A DNA stretch of 16,409 bases from an uncultured Eubacteriales bacterium. Lineage in GTDB: Bacteria; Bacillota_A; Clostridia; Oscillospirales; Oscillospiraceae. The translations under genes were made by a program, and so were the position numbers. Below the pieces are notes generated by a model that did not search any database, was not told where the DNA came from, and saw only the letters and a program-made list of their open reading frames with translations. Positions 13,415 to 16,409 of the stretch are shown here, one piece after another; the first letter of the stretch is position 1, and every line of letters begins with the position of its first letter. Location of the stretch: NCBI GenBank assembly GCA_949739085.1, contig CATIYU010000276.1, forward strand, positions 1 through 16,409. The letters are read 5' to 3'.

Positions 13415-14107
13415 ATGGCGAGAAAGATCCTGGTGGTAGAGGACGACCACAACATCTCCGACCTCATACGCATGTATCTGGAGAAGGAGGGCTTTGAGGT
13501 CCAGGCGGTTTTTGACGGCGGCACGGCGGTGGAGACCTTCCGCACCATGCAGCCGGATATGGTGCTGCTGGATATTATGCTGCCGGTGATGGACGGCTGG
13601 GCGGTCTGCGGGAAAATCCGGGAGGCCAGCCGCACGCCGATTATCATGATTACAGCGAAGAGCGAGGTCTTTGACCGCATCCAGGGCCTGGAGATGGGCG
13701 CGGACGACTACATCGTCAAGCCCTTTGAGATGAAGGAGCTCATTGCCCGTATCAACGCCGTGCTTCGCCGCACGGAGATCCCCGAGGACACCCGGAAGCG
13801 GCTGGTCTTTGACAAGCTGGAAATTAATCTGGACTCCTACGAGCTGACGGTGGACGGCAAAAAGGTGGACACGCCCCCCAAGGAGCTGGAGCTCCTCTAC
13901 CACCTGGCGTCCACCCCCAACCGGGTGTACACCAGAAACCAGCTCCTGGACGAGGTGTGGGGCTTCGACTACTTCGGCGACAGCCGGACGGTGGACGTGC
14001 ACATCAAGCGGCTGCGGGAGAAGATCGAGGACGTGTCCGGCGAGTGGGCGCTGAAAACCGTGTGGGGCGTGGGGTACAAATTTGAGGTCCTGCCGAAGGG
14101 GAAGTAA
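13415..14107 (+). CDS. OmpR/PhoB-family response regulator
   Basis: The 230-aa cytoplasmic regulator has an intact receiver domain (residues 4-118): acidic pocket E9-D10-D11, phosphoacceptor D53 in LLDIMLP, the switch threonine T80 and the conserved lysine K102 in DDYIVKPF. The C-terminal half (about 129-225) is a winged-helix DNA-binding domain with PPKELELLYHLASTPNRVYT, RTVDVHIKRLREKI and VWGVGYKF. The ATG at 13415 is preceded by GGGAGGGG with a short spacer; the open frame reaches back to 13376 but that extension is Gly-rich and covers the ribosome binding site. The histidine kinase starts on the base after its stop codon. The most likely target set includes its own operon with htrA, by analogy with CssRS in Bacillus. 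Confidence 0.95.
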   Translation: MARKILVVEDDHNISDLIRMYLEKEGFEVQAVFDGGTAVETFRTMQPDMVLLDIMLPVMDGWAVCGKIREASRTPIIMITAKSEVFDRIQGLEMGADDYIVKPFEMKELIARINAVLRRTEIPEDTRKRLVFDKLEINLDSYELTVDGKKVDTPPKELELLYHLASTPNRVYTRNQLLDEVWGFDYFGDSRTVDVHIKRLREKIEDVSGEWALKTVWGVGYKFEVLPKGK

Positions 14108-15562
14108 ATGAGCAGATTCAAGGGCATCTATTGGCGGCAGTTTATCGTCACTGTGGGCATGGTGGCCCTGACGCTGGTGCTGCTGGGGACCAGCTTCTTC
14201 GCGCTGACCTACAGCTACATTCTCTCGGAGAAGCGCCAGGACCTGGAGGACAAGGCCAACATCATCTACCAGATGGCCGAGGACATCTACCGCCAGCCCT
14301 CCCCCTATCTGGGGCTGTGGGGCTCGGAGCTGCGGGAGATGGTGGACGTGGCCCAGCGGATGAGCAACGTTACCTTCCTCATCTGGGTCCCCTCCGCCAA
14401 CGGCTTCATCAGCACCGACACCAGCGTGGGGGGCCTGGAGCTGACCATCCCCGCCGCCATGAACGAGAAGCTCCAGACCGGCGGCACCTTCGCCGGCACC
14501 AGCGATCTGGGCATCTACGAGAAGGCCCGCTTCGTGGTGGCCGTCCCCGCCAGGGATAACGCCGCGGTGGGCCCCGTGCTGGCCGTGGCGGACTCCAGCA
14601 GCATGATGGGCATGTGGCACGCCTTTCTGGGCATCTTCGGCATGACGGCCATTACGGTGCTGCTCATCGCCTTTGTGGCCACTGCCGGCACCGCCGTGCA
14701 GCAGGTCAAGCCCATCCGGGATATGGCCGCCGCCGCCCGGCGCTTCGCTGAGGGGAACTTTGACGCCCGGATTTACGACACCGGCCGGGAGGACGAGATC
14801 GGTGAGCTGACGGAGGCCTTCAACGCCATGGCCGACTCCCTCCAGCGCACGGAGCAGCAGCGCCGGGAGTTTATCGCCAACATCTCCCACGAGCTCAAGA
14901 CCCCTATGACCACCATCGCCGGGTATGCCGACGGTATCCTGGACGGAGTCATCCCGCCGGAGGAGGAGGAGCAGTACCTGCGCATCATCTCCGGCGAGAG
15001 CCGGCGTCTGAGCCGTCTGGTCCGGCGGATGCTGGACGTGAGCCAGCTCCAGAGCCTGGACCTCATCAAGCAGAAGAGCGCCTTCGACCTCTCGGAGTCC
15101 ATGCGCCGGGTGCTGGTGAGCATGGAGCGGAAGATCACGGGCCGGGGGCTGGACGTGGATGTAGAGATCCCCGAGGACCCGGTGATGGTTCTGGGGGACA
15201 ACGACCTGCTCACCCAGGTGGTCTATAACCTGCTGGAGAACGCCGCCAAGTTCGCCTCCCCCAACTCCACCCTCTATCTGGGGCTGGCGCGGCGGGGGGA
15301 GAAGGCGGTGGTCACGGTCCGCAACCGGGGGGAGACCATCGCGGCGGAGGAGCTGCCCCGGCTCTTTGAGCGCTTCCACAAGAGCGACAAGTCCCGCTCC
15401 GCGGACAAGGACGGCGTGGGGCTGGGGCTGTACATTGTGCGCACCATTCTTGAGCAGCACCGTGAGACTATCACCGCCGCCAGCGAGGACGGCGTGACCA
15501 CCTTTACCTTCACCGTTCAGCTGGCGGAGGAGGTGCGGAAGAATACCCACAAGGAGGCGTAG
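14108..15562 (+). CDS. HAMP-containing membrane sensor histidine kinase
   Basis: The 484-aa kinase has a first membrane segment (about 11-35), an extracytoplasmic sensor segment of about 135 residues, a second membrane segment (about 172-196), a HAMP linker (about 196-250, with PIRDMAAAARRFAEGNFDARI and DEIGELTEAFNAMADSL), the dimerisation domain with phosphorylated His261 in ANISHELKTPMT, and the ATP-binding domain with the N-box VVYNLLENAAKFA, a FERF F-box and GVGLGLYIVRTI. All catalytic motifs are present. The sensor segment is too diverged to name a ligand, but its size fits a PAS-like or double-dCACHE-reduced fold of envelope sensors. It begins directly after the response-regulator stop, with AAGGGGAAG as ribosome binding site, and is followed after two bases by the protease gene. 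It should phosphorylate the regulator upstream. Confidence 0.95.
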   Translation: MSRFKGIYWRQFIVTVGMVALTLVLLGTSFFALTYSYILSEKRQDLEDKANIIYQMAEDIYRQPSPYLGLWGSELREMVDVAQRMSNVTFLIWVPSANGFISTDTSVGGLELTIPAAMNEKLQTGGTFAGTSDLGIYEKARFVVAVPARDNAAVGPVLAVADSSSMMGMWHAFLGIFGMTAITVLLIAFVATAGTAVQQVKPIRDMAAAARRFAEGNFDARIYDTGREDEIGELTEAFNAMADSLQRTEQQRREFIANISHELKTPMTTIAGYADGILDGVIPPEEEEQYLRIISGESRRLSRLVRRMLDVSQLQSLDLIKQKSAFDLSESMRRVLVSMERKITGRGLDVDVEIPEDPVMVLGDNDLLTQVVYNLLENAAKFASPNSTLYLGLARRGEKAVVTVRNRGETIAAEELPRLFERFHKSDKSRSADKDGVGLGLYIVRTILEQHRETITAASEDGVTTFTFTVQLAEEVRKNTHKEA

Positions 15563-15564
15563 CC

Positions 15565-16409
15565 ATGGAGGAGCTTCTCTTCGAGCAGCAGAAGGAAATC
15601 GTTCTCACCTACCGGCCCGGGGAGCAGGTGGAGCCGGTGCAGCTGAGCTACCAGCGGGATCTGCCCCAGGGGATGCAGCCGGCGCCGGCTGCGCCGGAGC
15701 CCGCCTGGCGGGCCGCTATCGCCCCGCCGGAGAAGCAGCGCCGGAGCGGCTGGGGGATGGCCCTCTTTGTGGTGCTCTCGGTGCTGGTGGTGCTGGTCTG
15801 CCTGGGGGTGGGGTTCTACTACTTCGCCGTCAACGGCTTTCCGGAGCCGCCCGCGTCCAGCCGGAGGGAGGATCCCGCCCCCGAGCCCGACGGCGGCTAC
15901 GACGCCTTCTGGCGGGACTGGGAGCTGCCGGAGGGGGAGACCACCATCGCCCGGTTCCCCAACGGCGGGGACGCGCGGCTGGAGCTGGCGGGGGCCTCCG
16001 GGGAGGTTTTGGCCCCTGGGGCGGTCTATGAGAAGGTGAACCCCTCGGTGGTGACGGTGCTGGGGTACCAGCCCATGGCCGCCAGCGTGGGCACCGGGAT
16101 TATTTTCAGCGACGACGGCTACATCCTTACCAACTACCACGTCATCGCCGGCAGCTCCGAGTGCTCGGTGCTGGTTACGGACCAGTTCGGCGTGGATACC
16201 CGGTATGACGCCCTGCTGGTGGGCGGGGACGCGGATATGGATCTGGCGGTGCTCAAGGCCGACGCCCAGGGGCTGATACCGGCGGAGTTCGGCGTCTCGG
16301 ACGATTTGGCTATCGGGGACCGGGTGTACGCCATCGGCAACCCCCTGGGGATTGAGCTGCGCAATACCTTTACCGACGGGATTGTCTCGGCGGTGAACCG
16401 GGATGTGTA
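15565..16409 (+). CDS. Membrane-anchored HtrA/DegP-type serine protease (3' end missing)
   Basis: The frame runs off the window after 281 codons. A cytoplasmic N-terminus of about 60 residues (MEELLFEQQKEIV) with Pro/Ala-rich sequence precedes one membrane segment (about 62-88); the rest lies outside. The trypsin-like domain starts near residue 150: YEKVNPSVVTVLG, the oxyanion-side GTGIIFSDDGYILTNYHV with catalytic His192, DMDLAVL with catalytic Asp226, IGNPLG and the start of TDGIVSAVNR. The catalytic serine motif and any PDZ domain lie beyond the end. AAGGAGG (15551-15557) stands seven bases before the ATG at 15565 and overlaps the end of the kinase gene, so it is in the same operon. HtrA proteins degrade misfolded exported proteins, which fits control by the adjacent two-component system. 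Confidence 0.93.
   Translation, partial: MEELLFEQQKEIVLTYRPGEQVEPVQLSYQRDLPQGMQPAPAAPEPAWRAAIAPPEKQRRSGWGMALFVVLSVLVVLVCLGVGFYYFAVNGFPEPPASSRREDPAPEPDGGYDAFWRDWELPEGETTIARFPNGGDARLELAGASGEVLAPGAVYEKVNPSVVTVLGYQPMAASVGTGIIFSDDGYILTNYHVIAGSSECSVLVTDQFGVDTRYDALLVGGDADMDLAVLKADAQGLIPAEFGVSDDLAIGDRVYAIGNPLGIELRNTFTDGIVSAVNRDV

Noticed and set aside
13334..15550. A 738-codon open frame on the minus strand across the regulator and kinase genes
   Set aside because: It is the mirror of two clear genes in GC-rich DNA; its translation is His/Gly/Gln-rich with no domain, and it has no ribosome binding site.

Overview
The window is a GC-rich stretch (visibly well above 60% G+C in coding regions) from a low-abundance-of-AT, spore-forming, Gram-positive anaerobe. 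The combination of SpoIIID, a two-subunit iron-sulfur serine dehydratase, an LCP wall-polymer ligase, SLH-anchored surface protein, strong AGGAGG-type ribosome binding sites and sigma-A promoters with extended -10 elements fits the high-GC gut Clostridia (Oscillospiraceae, the Flavonifractor/Lawsonibacter/Oscillibacter neighbourhood). That placement is inference from gene content and style, not from a search. No rRNA, tRNA, CRISPR array, IS element or phage gene was seen; nearly all of it is dense chromosomal coding sequence.

Layout. (1) 1-510: the C-terminal part of a CoxE-type VWA protein cut by the window edge. (2) 590-2241: a lipoprotein of the LolA/LppX-like type, translationally overlapped with rsmI (16S rRNA C1402 2'-O-methyltransferase); a possible 53-aa ORF follows. 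(3) 2451-4690: sdaAB-sdaAA plus a membrane-anchored DUF4230 protein, preceded by a clear promoter and an inverted repeat. (4) 4762-10203: a single 1813-aa secreted protein with the order signal peptide, FecR domain, linker, beta-solenoid-like segment, four cap+LRR_5 (BspA-like) modules in an A-B-A-B arrangement, three SLH domains and a C-terminal NHL propeller. (5) 10267-11964, all on the minus strand: an LCP protein, a small unknown protein with a strong Shine-Dalgarno sequence, and spoIIID, which appears to use a TTG start behind a sigma-E-like promoter. (6) 12158-13312: a secreted protein whose C-terminal half looks like a NodB polysaccharide deacetylase that has lost its catalytic residues. 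(7) 13415-16409: an OmpR-type response regulator, a HAMP histidine kinase and a membrane-anchored HtrA protease (cut by the window end), packed as an operon that resembles envelope-stress systems such as CssRS-HtrA.

Together, the right two-thirds of the window is dominated by the cell envelope: a cell-wall-bound multi-domain surface protein, a wall-polymer ligase, a degenerate wall-deacetylase-like protein and an envelope-stress/proteolysis operon, with the mother-cell sporulation regulator among them. The left third is housekeeping (ribosome methylation, serine catabolism). The most unusual items are the giant FecR-LRR-SLH-NHL protein with its 1.1-kb internal duplication, and the inactivated NodB-like protein.
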